Shown here one piece after another: positions 45,189 through 53,930 of a stretch of 64,000 nucleotides of DNA; positions within the stretch are counted from its first letter, which is position 1; each line of letters starts with the position of its first letter. The stretch comes from Acinetobacter sp. YWS30-1. Its GTDB lineage: Bacteria; Pseudomonadota; Gammaproteobacteria; Pseudomonadales; Moraxellaceae. Both the position numbers and the translations under genes were made by a program. Location: assembly GCF_033558715.1 (NCBI RefSeq), contig NZ_CP114606.1, forward strand, positions 62,001 to 126,000. The letters are read 5' to 3'. Below the pieces are notes generated by a model, which was given only the letters and a program-made list of their open reading frames with translations, had not been told where the DNA came from and did not search any database.

Positions 45189-45539
45189 TTAGTCTTTTAG
45201 CTTTTGATAAGCGGCTTCGTCAAAACCAGCGATAAAACCAGTTGCAGTCTGTAATACCGGACGTTTGATCAGGCTGGTATGAGTAGTTAAGGCGGTAATC
45301 AGATTATCTTCACTGGCAAGGGCATTTTCCTGCTCTTCAATAGTAAGTTTACGCCAGGTGGTGCCTTTCTTATTCAGTACCACATCTTGACCTAAAGCAT
45401 CTAGCCAGGTTTTAACAGTATCCGCGTCAATTCCCTGTTTTTTATAATCATGAAATTCGTAAGCCAATCCCAGTTCATCAAGTAAATCAAAAGCTTTTTT
45501 CATCGAATTGCAGTTTTTAATGCCATAAATCTTGAGCAT
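45189..45539 (-). CDS. ArsC/Spx-like reductase (YffB family)
   Basis: A 116-aa thioredoxin-fold protein with a single N-terminal cysteine in GIKNCNSMKKA (Cys10), HDYKKQGID, and LIKRPVLQT, the ArsC/Spx signature. The sequence is closest to YffB, a glutathione-using relative of arsenate reductase; no ars genes are nearby, so arsenate reduction is unlikely to be its main job. It follows the structured RNA region on the same strand. Confidence 0.9.
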   Translation of the reverse strand: MLKIYGIKNCNSMKKAFDLLDELGLAYEFHDYKKQGIDADTVKTWLDALGQDVVLNKKGTTWRKLTIEEQENALASEDNLITALTTHTSLIKRPVLQTATGFIAGFDEAAYQKLKD

Positions 45540-45741
45540 GCTCGCTGTATCCCAAACAGTTTATTTATTGATGGCTTAGCTTAGCTGAATTTATGCCGAT
45601 CGCCTATGTGTTTCCAAGAAGCTTGTTTTTAAGCAATATTTAAAAGACATGTCATTCGATTGACATCGTTTAAGAGCAGAATGGGTATTAAAAAGTAAAT
45701 GGTAAAGTTTAAGAATAAGAAAAAAATGAAGGTACTGAAAT

Positions 45742-45917
45742 GAGAAAACCCGCATCTAATCATCCTGATTATGCGGGTCTCAATACAACGTCCGTTGTCA
45801 CATCCATGAAAAACAAGCTAAATCTGATAGTTTGTTTTATTTTCTTCCTACGGCGTCCTGTCCTTATAGTGTCATCCTGACATATCCCTGTGCCGTGTGA
45901 GTATCATGCGCTGTTAG
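45742..45917 (-). ncRNA. Candidate CsrB/RsmX-Y-Z-type RNA (CsrA sponge)
   Basis: About 176 nt on the minus strand, with no ORF. Eight GGA motifs are present (plus-strand TCC at 45763, 45791, 45803, 45846, 45856, 45861, 45875 and 45885). Three lie in tight hairpin loops: TGTCA-GGA-TGACA (45870-45882), ACAAC-gGAc-GTTGT (45785-45798) and AATCA-GGA-TGATT (45758-45770), the last being the tip of the terminator stem ACCCGCAT/ATGCGGGT. ACGGC and GCCGT close an outer stem around several others. GGA in loops is the known binding element of CsrA/RsmA, and multiple copies define its sponge RNAs. A TATCTT box near 45924-45929 could be the -10 element; the -35 is poor, which suits an activator-dependent promoter. 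Exact ends and regulation are inferred. Confidence 0.72.
45748..45778 (-). terminator. Terminator of the GGA-rich RNA
   Basis: ACCCGCAT (minus strand, 45778-45771) pairs with ATGCGGGT (45755-45748), and TTTTC follows. The stem carries a nested AATCA-GGA-TGATT hairpin at its tip. Confidence 0.72.
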
Positions 45918-45970
45918 GGTCTGAAGATAAACCTGAAAATACGTCATGTAGTGTAGGTAATAAACCTTAA

Positions 45971-45994
45971 TTGAGTGAACGAATGTTCACTCAA
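45971..45994. promoter_or_regulatory. Perfect 10-bp inverted repeat upstream of the GGA-rich RNA
   Basis: TTGAGTGAAC and GTTCACTCAA surround GAAT, forming a perfect 24-bp dyad. It lies between the crc stop and the start of the RNA unit, about 55-75 bases upstream of the inferred RNA start. No T-run follows on either strand, so a protein-binding site is more likely than a terminator. Confidence 0.5.
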
Positions 45995-46008
45995 TCTTTC
46001 GGTCAGTT

Positions 46009-46827
46009 TTAGATTTTATAGTCAATAATCACGGGTGCATGGTCACTAAACCATTCATCTTTATAGACCCAGGCATTTACAGTACGGTCTTTCCAGTCCG
46101 GTGAGCAGGCCTGATAGTCAATCCGCCAGCCCACGTTCTTGGCGCGGGCTTGACCACGATTCGACCACCAGGAATATAGCTCGGCTTCTTTACGGACTTC
46201 GCGGAACGTATCGACATAACCCAGTTCATCATAGATATGATCCAACCATGCACGTTCATGCGGCAAGCAGCCCGATGCTTTCTGGTTACCAGACCAGTTT
46301 TTAATATCGATACGTTTATGCACGATATTGTAATCACCACAGACAATGATGGATTTGTCTTCATCGCGCCATTGTTTCAGGATCTTTTTATACTCTTCCA
46401 GAAAGTGATCTTTACGTGCCTGCGCTTCATCGCCCGAAGAACCTGAAGGTAAATACAGCGAACAGATATGTGCTGTTTTTTCTAGACCCAAGTCAAATTC
46501 TGCCGAGATAAAGCGACCTTGAGAATCGGCCAGTTCAAAACCCAAACCATCGGTAATGGAAACGAAAGGCAGACGGCTGTAAATCGCTGTACCCGCGTAA
46601 CCTGGACGCTCGGCAGGGAACAGGTGGGTATACCAGCCTTCAGGCTTAAATTTATCAGTCCACTGCGCATGGGTAATCCGGCTTTCCTGCATGCAGATCA
46701 CATCGGCATCAGACTGTTCGATCCACTCTAGCAAGCCCTTGCTGACAGAGGAACGTAAACCGTTGACATTAATTGAAACGACACGAAGAATTTTTTGATC
46801 ACCTGGATAGCTACTCTTTGGTATCAT
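46009..46827 (-). CDS. crc: Catabolite repression control protein Crc (ExoIII-like)
   Basis: Exonuclease III/AP-endonuclease fold, 272 aa. Its place back to back with pyrE is that of crc in Pseudomonas and Acinetobacter, where Crc acts with Hfq to block translation of catabolic mRNAs. Unlike P. aeruginosa Crc, the nuclease residues look intact: VNVNGLR, MQESR, GDYN and SDHAP. So it could be Crc, an active ExoIII, or both. I start at the ATG at 46827; the frame continues two codons to a TTG. The minus-strand GGA-rich RNA follows its stop. Confidence 0.85.
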   Translation of the reverse strand: MIPKSSYPGDQKILRVVSINVNGLRSSVSKGLLEWIEQSDADVICMQESRITHAQWTDKFKPEGWYTHLFPAERPGYAGTAIYSRLPFVSITDGLGFELADSQGRFISAEFDLGLEKTAHICSLYLPSGSSGDEAQARKDHFLEEYKKILKQWRDEDKSIIVCGDYNIVHKRIDIKNWSGNQKASGCLPHERAWLDHIYDELGYVDTFREVRKEAELYSWWSNRGQARAKNVGWRIDYQACSPDWKDRTVNAWVYKDEWFSDHAPVIIDYKI

Positions 46828-46868
46828 GCGCAAGTCTTACCCTTAATTAATGGATTTAGGAGCACCTC

Positions 46869-47519
46869 ATGTCAACGCCAGCTCAGTTTAACCCGCAAGC
46901 TTTTATCGAACTCGCATTATCACGTGGTGTGCTTAAATTTGGTGAGTTTACTTTAAAATCAGGACGTGTGAGTCCTTATTTTTTTAATGCTGGCTTGCTC
47001 AATGATGGTGAAGCCTTGTCACTACTGGCTTCTGGCTATGCTGCAAAATTAACTGAATGCGATAATGTTGAAGTGATTTTTGGACCAGCTTACAAAGGTA
47101 TTCCTTTTGTGGCGGCTACAGCAGTGGCGCTGTCTCAAAATCATGGCGTAAGCGTGCCATGGGGTTTTAACCGTAAAGAAGCCAAAGATCACGGTGAAGG
47201 TGGTGTGCTGGTCGGTGCTTCAGTGGAAGGGAAAAAAGTCTGGATTATTGATGATGTGATTACAGCCGGTACTGCGATTCGTGAAGTAGTCACCATCCTG
47301 AAAAATGCTGGTGCGCAAATTGCAGGTGTACTGGTTGCTCTTGATCGTCAGGAAAAAGGCCAAGGTGAATTATCTGCTATTCAGGAAGTACAAAAAGAAC
47401 TGGAAATTCCAGTACATGCACTAATTACCATGAAAGATTTAATGAATTACCTAGATGCAAAAGGCGATAGCGAAGCATTGGCGAAAATGGAAGCTTATCG
47501 TGTGAAATACGGAATCTAA
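46869..47519 (+). CDS. pyrE: Orotate phosphoribosyltransferase
   Basis: PyrE converts orotate and PRPP to OMP in pyrimidine synthesis. The 216-aa protein has the PRPP loop [16 protein letters not shown] near residue 124 and the catalytic region [18 protein letters not shown] lies eight bases before the start. Divergent from crc with 41 bp between starts. Confidence 0.96.
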   Translation: MSTPAQFNPQAFIELALSRGVLKFGEFTLKSGRVSPYFFNAGLLNDGEALSLLASGYAAKLTECDNVEVIFGPAYKGIPFVAATAVALSQNHGVSVPWGFNRKEAKDHGEGGVLVGASVEGKKVWIIDDVITAGTAIREVVTILKNAGAQIAGVLVALDRQEKGQGELSAIQEVQKELEIPVHALITMKDLMNYLDAKGDSEALAKMEAYRVKYGI

Positions 47520-47536
47520 AACCTGATTCACCAGAT

Positions 47537-47574
47537 AAAAAGTAAAGCCTTAGTAATCTAAGGCTTTACTTTTT
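47537..47574 (+). terminator. pyrE terminator
   Basis: A 17-bp perfect stem (47537-47553 with 47558-47574), TAAT loop, ending in T. A-rich on the left and T-rich on the right, it could work both ways. Confidence 0.88.
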
Positions 47575-47942
47575 ATGGGAAGAAAGATTCTGTTCAGGCG
47601 ACTGTATTTAAAAGAAATATAAATAATAAGATAGAAATTCTGATCTAGATAAACTTTAAATTTGATAAGTTATATTATCTTCTTCAAAATTAAATTTTAT
47701 ATAAATATTCTTCTCAATATATAAATCTTGATCAAAATTATTTTATCTAAAAAGAAAAATATTTTTAAAAGAAACTCATTAAAGCATGAATTAAACCTCA
47801 TAAAGTCTCTTTACAAATAAAATGAATAAGGTAGTTATGGTCATTGTTTACAAATTGTAATCCGCCTATATTGAAATAAACATTACGTAATTAATTATAA
47901 GAATTTCATAATTTTAATTGATTTAAAATAAGAGTACTAGGA
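47575..47942. other. Very AT-rich intergenic stretch
   Basis: About 370 bases of markedly AT-rich sequence between the pyrE terminator and a small membrane gene. I see no ORF, repeat or RNA gene. The composition suggests foreign DNA or an H-NS-bound promoter region. Confidence 0.5.
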
Positions 47943-48254
47943 ATGGATTACTGGAACAGTGTTTTATTTATATCGATTATAACGGTGGTAGGTTTAGCCA
48001 TTATTGTCATGCTGGTAGGCTACAAGATGTGGAAAAACTTGGTGGTGACTTTACTGATCTCTACAACGATTGGCTTTCTGATTATATGTACTATTAACTT
48101 TATCTTTGGGGAAAATCTGAATTTGCCCTGGATTCCTGATCAGAGCTGGCATCATAAGATCACTTTGGAAATTGCCCTGATGAGCTTACTGATTGGCGGG
48201 GTCAGTACCTTTATTATTATGCTGGGAACCATGATTTCGAAAAATAATCGTTAA
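47943..48254 (+). CDS. Small three-helix membrane protein of unknown function
   Basis: A 103-aa protein with three hydrophobic helices (about 5-28, 33-54 and 72-95) and a short tryptophan-rich loop (LNLPWIPDQSWHHK). No family recognised. AGGA directly abuts the ATG, and AAGAG lies further upstream. The flanks are unusually AT-rich, so it may be an accessory gene. Confidence 0.72.
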   Translation: MDYWNSVLFISIITVVGLAIIVMLVGYKMWKNLVVTLLISTTIGFLIICTINFIFGENLNLPWIPDQSWHHKITLEIALMSLLIGGVSTFIIMLGTMISKNNR

Positions 48255-48395
48255 ATCATAAAATTAGATGTATTTAGTTGAAAGATAATGCATTTATAAG
48301 CAAGGTATTATTATTTTTATTCAGGTTTTAATCAATTTTCTAAACGAGATAAAATACTCAGGGTGAGTATATATACTGATTTGATTTAGAAGATA

Positions 48396-48590
48396 TTAAT
48401 ACTCGTGTATTTCACATTTTTTGCAGTCCAATAAGACGCCCAGTTTTTCTTTACGGCCTTGTTCGGTCATGACCCAAGGACGGTTTTGCCAAGGTGGATC
48501 ATGCCGCACATGCTGACCATGACCACAGGCCAGTTCAGCGACCCAATGATTTTCTTCATCCAGATGAAAGCCGACAATTGCCTGCTGCAT
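48396..48590 (-). CDS. DUF3565 family small protein
   Basis: A 64-aa protein with HWVAELACGHGQHVRHDPPW and a C-terminal CKKC, matching DUF3565. The paired cysteines and histidines suggest a zinc site. Function unknown. Confidence 0.9.
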   Translation of the reverse strand: MQQAIVGFHLDEENHWVAELACGHGQHVRHDPPWQNRPWVMTEQGRKEKLGVLLDCKKCEIHEY

Positions 48591-48720
48591 GATAAATGCT
48601 CTTGTTGATTAAAGTATTTAAGCATTTATACAAAATTAGTCATGCAAAATCACCATAAACAAAAGAAACTGCACAGGCTATACTCCTTGCTAATGTATTT
48701 TTAAGAAAGAGCACAGAGAC

Positions 48721-49668
48721 ATGCGCGTACTTGTTGTGATGGATCCCATCGAAAATGTAAACCTGAAAAAAGATTCAACCATGGTCATGTTATGGGCAGC
48801 TGCACGCCGTGGACATGAACTGGGTTATGCATTACAGCAAGATTTATATATCGACCAAGGTAAGGCCTTTGGTCTGATCTCGCCTTTGCAGGTATTTGAA
48901 GACTATAACCATTACTACGAACTGGGTGAAAAGAAAAAAGAATCGATTGCGGCTTATGATGTGGTGCTGATGCGTAAAGATCCGCCATTCGACATGAACT
49001 TTGTCTATACCACTTATATTCTGGAACAGGCAGAACGTGAAGGAGCATGGATTATCAACAAACCGCAAAGCCTGCGTGACTGCAATGAAAAGCTGTTTGC
49101 TACTCAGTTCCCGCACCTGCAAGTTCCGACTTTGGTAACGTCGCAACAAAGCCTGCTCCGTGAATTTTTAAAAGAGCATGTTGATGTGATTGTAAAACCA
49201 TTGGATGGTATGGGCGGCACCGGAATTTTCCGTCTCTATCAGGATGGTATCAATATTGGCTCAACCATTGAGATTCTGACCAACAATGGTAACCAGCCGA
49301 TTATGGCACAGCGTTATATTCCTGAAATTGTAGAAGGGGATAAGCGTATCCTGATGATCAATGGCGAACCAGTACCGTATTGTCTGGCCCGTATTCCGCA
49401 AAATGGTGAAGTGCGTGGCAATCTGGCAGCAGGTGGTTTAGGTCAAGCACGTCCATTAACTGAGAATGATAGAGCCATTGCAGCGCAAGTGGGGCCTTAT
49501 CTCAGAGAAAAAGGTTTGGTATTTGTCGGTCTGGATGTGATTGGCAATTATGTCACTGAAATTAACGTCACCAGTCCAACCTGTATCCGTGAAATTGATA
49601 CTCAGTTTGGTACCTCCATTGCAGATGACCTGTTTGATGTACTGGAAGCCGGTCTGGGTCAAGCCTAA
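48721..49668 (+). CDS. gshB: Glutathione synthetase
   Basis: GshB adds glycine to gamma-glutamylcysteine; GshA is encoded 20 kb away at 28670. The 315-aa ATP-grasp protein has VMDPIENVNLKKDSTM at the start, the glycine-rich LDGMGGTGIFR near residue 161, and the metal-binding INVTSPTCIREID near the end. Monocistronic with a terminator. Confidence 0.96.
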   Translation: MRVLVVMDPIENVNLKKDSTMVMLWAAARRGHELGYALQQDLYIDQGKAFGLISPLQVFEDYNHYYELGEKKKESIAAYDVVLMRKDPPFDMNFVYTTYILEQAEREGAWIINKPQSLRDCNEKLFATQFPHLQVPTLVTSQQSLLREFLKEHVDVIVKPLDGMGGTGIFRLYQDGINIGSTIEILTNNGNQPIMAQRYIPEIVEGDKRILMINGEPVPYCLARIPQNGEVRGNLAAGGLGQARPLTENDRAIAAQVGPYLREKGLVFVGLDVIGNYVTEINVTSPTCIREIDTQFGTSIADDLFDVLEAGLGQA

Positions 49669-49683
49669 GCTTTCAATAATAAA

Positions 49684-49707
49684 AAAGAGCCTCGTCTGAG
49701 GCTCTTT
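49684..49707. terminator. Bidirectional terminator
   Basis: AAAGAGCCTC (49684-49693) and GAGGCTCTTT (49698-49707), GTCT loop; it abuts the stop codon of the convergent MFS gene. Confidence 0.88.
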
Positions 49708-50910
49708 TTATTGGCCATAATGCTTGAATAAAAGCAGGGTCATTAAGATTCCTAATATAGAGAGGCTGGCGGTAACTGCCGCGATATAAGCCCAATTCTG
49801 TGTAGTCGAAACCAGTGCTGCGCTCAAAGGCGGCACAAAAAATTGAGCACAGGCTGAAAGCTGTAAAACCAGACCCACACTGGCTGCTGCGGCATTGGCA
49901 CGCGGGGCATGCTGCAAAGTAATGGCAAAAATAGTGGTCGGGATAATTCCACCAATCAGTGAAAACAGTACAGCACTTATAAACTGTAAGTCGAACATGA
50001 GCCATGAACTGGCTGCAAAAGCCAGAAAGCTGCTGCACAGCATGGCTGTAAATCCGGTACTGAATAGCGTCTTGGGTTTCCAGCCACGTTGTAACAACAT
50101 ACCTGCACCAAAAGTGCCGCCCAGATTGGCAAGTACCACGATTGAAACCAGAACGCCTGCAACTTTTAAATCAATACCATGTTCGACATACATGCTGGGC
50201 AGGAACCCGGTCACGGTAATCCACTGACTGGTATAACAGGCAAAAATAATAGCTAAACACAGAATGGGTGGATGGGTAAGGGTAACTTTGACAATCTGCC
50301 AGAATGAAGTATTTGACGGTACTGGTTGAGGAATTGTGTTAGATGCAAATGCCATTGAATCTATTCGCAGGTATCGTTTAATGATGCCTGCAATAATCAA
50401 GCATAGACTGCCGAGAATAGCCCAAATATTCTGCCAGTTCAGGTATTCGAGTAAAACAGGAATACTAAAAACAGCAAGACTGACACCGACACCCATATAG
50501 GAACTCCAGAGTCCCATTTTAAAATTCAGTGTTTCAGGCCGACTGATCCGTTTTAAAATTGCAGGCGCGCACAAGGAAATAGTTAAAAATCCAATCCCTT
50601 CGGTAAAGCGGAAGAAATATAAGGCTGTGGCATGCTGAATCCAAAGGCCAGCGATACTGCTCAGTCCTAAAATGATTAACGCCAAAATCATGCAGCGCTT
50701 TAAACCCACTTTTTCCGAAAAAGCACCAATACAAAGGGCGAATAGCATCCCGGCCCCTTGTACTAAAGATAGGGAAAACCCGGCTTGCGTAAAACTTAAG
50801 CCTAAATCCTGTTGCAGAATGGGAATAACAGCAGACAGTTTGCCGACATGCATGGCCGCCAGATAACCGGCTAAAATAATCCATAGATCACGAATTGATA
50901 TTTTTGACAT
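49708..50910 (-). CDS. MFS transporter
   Basis: A 400-aa major facilitator with about twelve helices. The first-half signature appears as GAFSEKVGLKRCM between helices 2 and 3, and YMGVGVSLAVFSIPVLL lies in helix 5. It broadly resembles CynX/NimT-type transporters, but the substrate cannot be told. It lies in the place just upstream of murG that many bacteria use for ftsW, divergent from murG. Confidence 0.88.
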   Translation of the reverse strand: MSKISIRDLWIILAGYLAAMHVGKLSAVIPILQQDLGLSFTQAGFSLSLVQGAGMLFALCIGAFSEKVGLKRCMILALIILGLSSIAGLWIQHATALYFFRFTEGIGFLTISLCAPAILKRISRPETLNFKMGLWSSYMGVGVSLAVFSIPVLLEYLNWQNIWAILGSLCLIIAGIIKRYLRIDSMAFASNTIPQPVPSNTSFWQIVKVTLTHPPILCLAIIFACYTSQWITVTGFLPSMYVEHGIDLKVAGVLVSIVVLANLGGTFGAGMLLQRGWKPKTLFSTGFTAMLCSSFLAFAASSWLMFDLQFISAVLFSLIGGIIPTTIFAITLQHAPRANAAAASVGLVLQLSACAQFFVPPLSAALVSTTQNWAYIAAVTASLSILGILMTLLLFKHYGQ

Positions 50911-51318
50911 CTATAATGCTTGAATCCATTTAAGGAGTATGCAGATCAATTTGAAAAAAATTATATAGAGATAGGGATAACATAAAATTTTATTCAGATT
51001 TATATGATTTAGGCATAAGTTAATAGGATGAATTAAATGGAAAAATAGCAGTAATTAGTGAAAAATGTATAGATTTAGGAAATGACTATAAAAAGATTAA
51101 ATGAAAAATATTTAAAAATTATGCTTATATTTCACTTAAGTCTAAGGAAAAATGCAGACCTTATAATAAAACTAGTTTAAACTTCAAATTAGTATGAAAA
51201 AAACAATGAAACGCTTGTTGAAATAAGGTAAATAAACTTTCAAGGGCAAGCGTTTGTGATTACAATTGATGACTTAAATTAGACCTCCTGTTTCATTTTT
51301 TAATTGAAGAATTAGACC
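50911..51318. other. Intergenic region upstream of murG
   Basis: About 400 AT-rich bases with no credible gene or RNA. It should contain the promoter of the murG-ftsZ cluster and that of the MFS gene. Confidence 0.5.
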
Positions 51319-52416
51319 GTGACCGACGCTCAGCAAAAACAGCCTAAACATGTCATGATGATGGCCGCAGGTACGGGTGGACATGTGTTTCCAGCGTTAG
51401 CCGTTGCAAAAGATCTACAACAACAAGGAATTGAAGTGTCCTGGTTGGCAACACCAGCGGGCATGGAAAACCGATTATTAAAAAACCATAATATTCCAAT
51501 TTATCAAATCGATATTCAAGGTGTGCGTGGCAATGGTTTTGTGCGTAAAGTCTTGGCCCCGTTTAAAATTTTAAAAGCCACTCTTAGTGCTATGAAGCAT
51601 ATGAAACAGCTCAAAGTCGAAGCTGTTGCAGGCTTTGGCGGTTATGTGGCAGGACCGGGTGGTCTGGCAGCGCGGATCCTGGGTATTCCTGTAATTATTC
51701 ACGAGCAAAATGCAGTCGCGGGTTTTACCAATACCCAGTTGTCACGGGTCGCTAAAACGGTATGTCAAGCTTTTCCTGATACTTTCCCGGCACAAGATAA
51801 AGTGGTGACTACTGGTAATCCGGTACGCAAAGAAATTACAGAAATTTTAAATCCGTCCTGGCGTTATCAGGAGCGGGAAAAAGCTGGCCAGCCGCTACGA
51901 ATTTTAATTGTTGGTGGTTCACTTGGGGCACAAGCCTTAAATGAACGTGTGCCGGAAGCCTTGAAACAGTTGAATGTGCCGTTAAATGTCTATCATCAGT
52001 GTGGTCAAAATCATGCTGAAGCAACGCGCGCACGTTATGCAGACAAACCCGCCTCCTTGCAGGTTGAAGTTCAGCCGTTTATTGAAGATATGGCCCAAGC
52101 TTATAGCGACGCCGATCTGGTCATTTGCCGTGCCGGTGCACTGACGGTTACTGAAATTGCAACTGCCGGTGTAGCCGCGATTTTTGTACCGCTTCCAAGT
52201 GCGGTTGATGACCATCAGACTGCGAATGCCAAATTCCTGGCCAATCAGCAGGCAGCTAAAATCTGCCCGCAGGCTACTTTGACGCCAGACAGTTTAAAAA
52301 CCTTATTAGAGCCGATGCTTGACCGTCAGGTATTGATGGAAATGGCGGTAAAAGCACGCCGTCAGGCTCAACCCGATGCGACCCAGCATGTGGTCCGTTT
52401 AATTCAAGAATTGTAA
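51319..52416 (+). CDS. murG: UDP-GlcNAc:undecaprenyl-PP-MurNAc-pentapeptide transferase
   Basis: MurG makes lipid II from lipid I on the cytosolic face of the inner membrane. The 365-aa GT-B glycosyltransferase has MAAGTGGHVFPALAVA near residue 16 (the first G-loop), the second glycine-rich loop VGGSLGAQALNE, and CRAGALTVTEIA with the UDP-GlcNAc site. It starts with GTG at 51319 and has a weak ribosome site. murC begins 12 bp after. Confidence 0.96.
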   Translation: MTDAQQKQPKHVMMMAAGTGGHVFPALAVAKDLQQQGIEVSWLATPAGMENRLLKNHNIPIYQIDIQGVRGNGFVRKVLAPFKILKATLSAMKHMKQLKVEAVAGFGGYVAGPGGLAARILGIPVIIHEQNAVAGFTNTQLSRVAKTVCQAFPDTFPAQDKVVTTGNPVRKEITEILNPSWRYQEREKAGQPLRILIVGGSLGAQALNERVPEALKQLNVPLNVYHQCGQNHAEATRARYADKPASLQVEVQPFIEDMAQAYSDADLVICRAGALTVTEIATAGVAAIFVPLPSAVDDHQTANAKFLANQQAAKICPQATLTPDSLKTLLEPMLDRQVLMEMAVKARRQAQPDATQHVVRLIQEL

Positions 52417-52428
52417 TCCGAGTAAATT

Positions 52429-53877
52429 ATGTCTCCAGTAACCCCAGCAGACCAAGCAAAGAAATTAATTAAAGTCCCGGAAATGCGCCGGATCAAGCAT
52501 ATCCATTTTGTAGGGATTGGTGGTGCAGGGATGTGCGGGATCGCGGAAGTACTGAAAAACCAGGGGTATAAAGTTTCTGGTTCAGACATCAAGGCCTCTA
52601 AAACTACGGCTCAATTAGAAGAAAATGGTATCAAGGTCTATATCGGCCATGCAGCCAGCAATATTAAGGGTGCCAATGTCATCGTGGTATCTACCGCGAT
52701 TGATAAGGAAAACCCGGAAATCAAGGCGGCTCTTGAAACCCGTACACCGGTAGTCCGCCGTGCAGAAATGCTGGGTGAGCTGATGCGTTACCGTCACGGG
52801 ATCGCGGTTGCAGGCACTCACGGTAAAACCACAACCACCAGCCTGATCACCTGTATGCTGGCAGAAGAAAATCTGGATCCAACTTATGTGATCGGCGGTT
52901 TGCTAAACCGTACCGGTGTGAATGCCGCTTTGGGTGCAAGTCGTTATATCGTGGCAGAAGCCGATGAATCAGATGCCTCATTCCTGTATCTAGAACCAAT
53001 GGCTGCCGTGGTGACCAATATCGATGCTGACCATATGGATACTTATGGCGGTAGCTTCGATGTTTTAAAAGATACCTTTATCCAGTTCCTACAAAAACTA
53101 CCATTCTATGGTTTGGCGGTTGTGTGTGGTGACGATGCCAATATCCGTGAAATCATGCCGCGTATTGGTCGTCCATTACTGACTTATGGTTTTAATGAAG
53201 ATAATGACATTCGTGCCGTCGATGTCGTACAGGAAGGTATGCGCAGCCACTTTACCGTATTACGTAAAGATCGTGAGCCGCTACGCGTGACTGTGAATCA
53301 GCCGGGTCTGCACAATGTACTCAATGCCTTGGCTGCAATTGGGATTGCAACGGATGAAGGCGTATCCGATGCAGCTATTTGCCGTGCACTGGAAGGCTTC
53401 AGTGGTGTAGGTCGTCGCTTCCAGGTACAAGGTCAATTCGAACTTGAAGGCGGCGATGTGAAACTGGTCGATGACTATGGTCACCATCCAAAAGAAGTAG
53501 AAGCCACTATTAAAGCGGCTCGTGCCAGCCATCCAGATCGCCGTCTGGTGATGATGTTCCAGCCGCACCGTTTCAGCCGTACCCGTGACTGTTTTGATGA
53601 CTTCGTAGAAGTGCTTTCACAAGTTGATCAGCTGCTCTTACTTGAAGTGTATCCGGCAGGGGAAAAGCCAATTGTAGGTGCAGATAGCCGCGCATTGGCA
53701 CGTAGTATCCGTTTACGTGGGGAAGTTGAACCAATCCTGATTGATCCGGTTGAGGGGAACCTGAGCCAGGTGATGAAAAAGGTATTGCAAGCAAATGACT
53801 TGTTATTAACCCAAGGCGCAGGTAATGTTGGAGCAATCTCAATCGAACTTGCTCAAAATCATTTATATGTAAAGTAA
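52429..53877 (+). CDS. murC: UDP-N-acetylmuramate-L-alanine ligase
   Basis: MurC adds the first amino acid, L-alanine, to UDP-MurNAc. The 482-aa Mur ligase has the N-terminal Rossmann [14 protein letters not shown], the ATP loop [21 protein letters not shown] and [15 protein letters not shown]. It follows murG directly and precedes ddlB in the same direction. Confidence 0.97.
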   Translation: MSPVTPADQAKKLIKVPEMRRIKHIHFVGIGGAGMCGIAEVLKNQGYKVSGSDIKASKTTAQLEENGIKVYIGHAASNIKGANVIVVSTAIDKENPEIKAALETRTPVVRRAEMLGELMRYRHGIAVAGTHGKTTTTSLITCMLAEENLDPTYVIGGLLNRTGVNAALGASRYIVAEADESDASFLYLEPMAAVVTNIDADHMDTYGGSFDVLKDTFIQFLQKLPFYGLAVVCGDDANIREIMPRIGRPLLTYGFNEDNDIRAVDVVQEGMRSHFTVLRKDREPLRVTVNQPGLHNVLNALAAIGIATDEGVSDAAICRALEGFSGVGRRFQVQGQFELEGGDVKLVDDYGHHPKEVEATIKAARASHPDRRLVMMFQPHRFSRTRDCFDDFVEVLSQVDQLLLLEVYPAGEKPIVGADSRALARSIRLRGEVEPILIDPVEGNLSQVMKKVLQANDLLLTQGAGNVGAISIELAQNHLYVK

Positions 53878-53930
53878 AATAGTCATGTTATGACTGATTG
53901 AACAGATTCAAAAAGTTTAAGGATATAAAC

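Noticed and set aside
45840..45960. Canonical GacA box before the GGA-rich RNA
   Set aside because: No TGTAAG-N6-CTTACA was found; the closest sequence (TTAAGG...CCTACA) has the wrong spacing.
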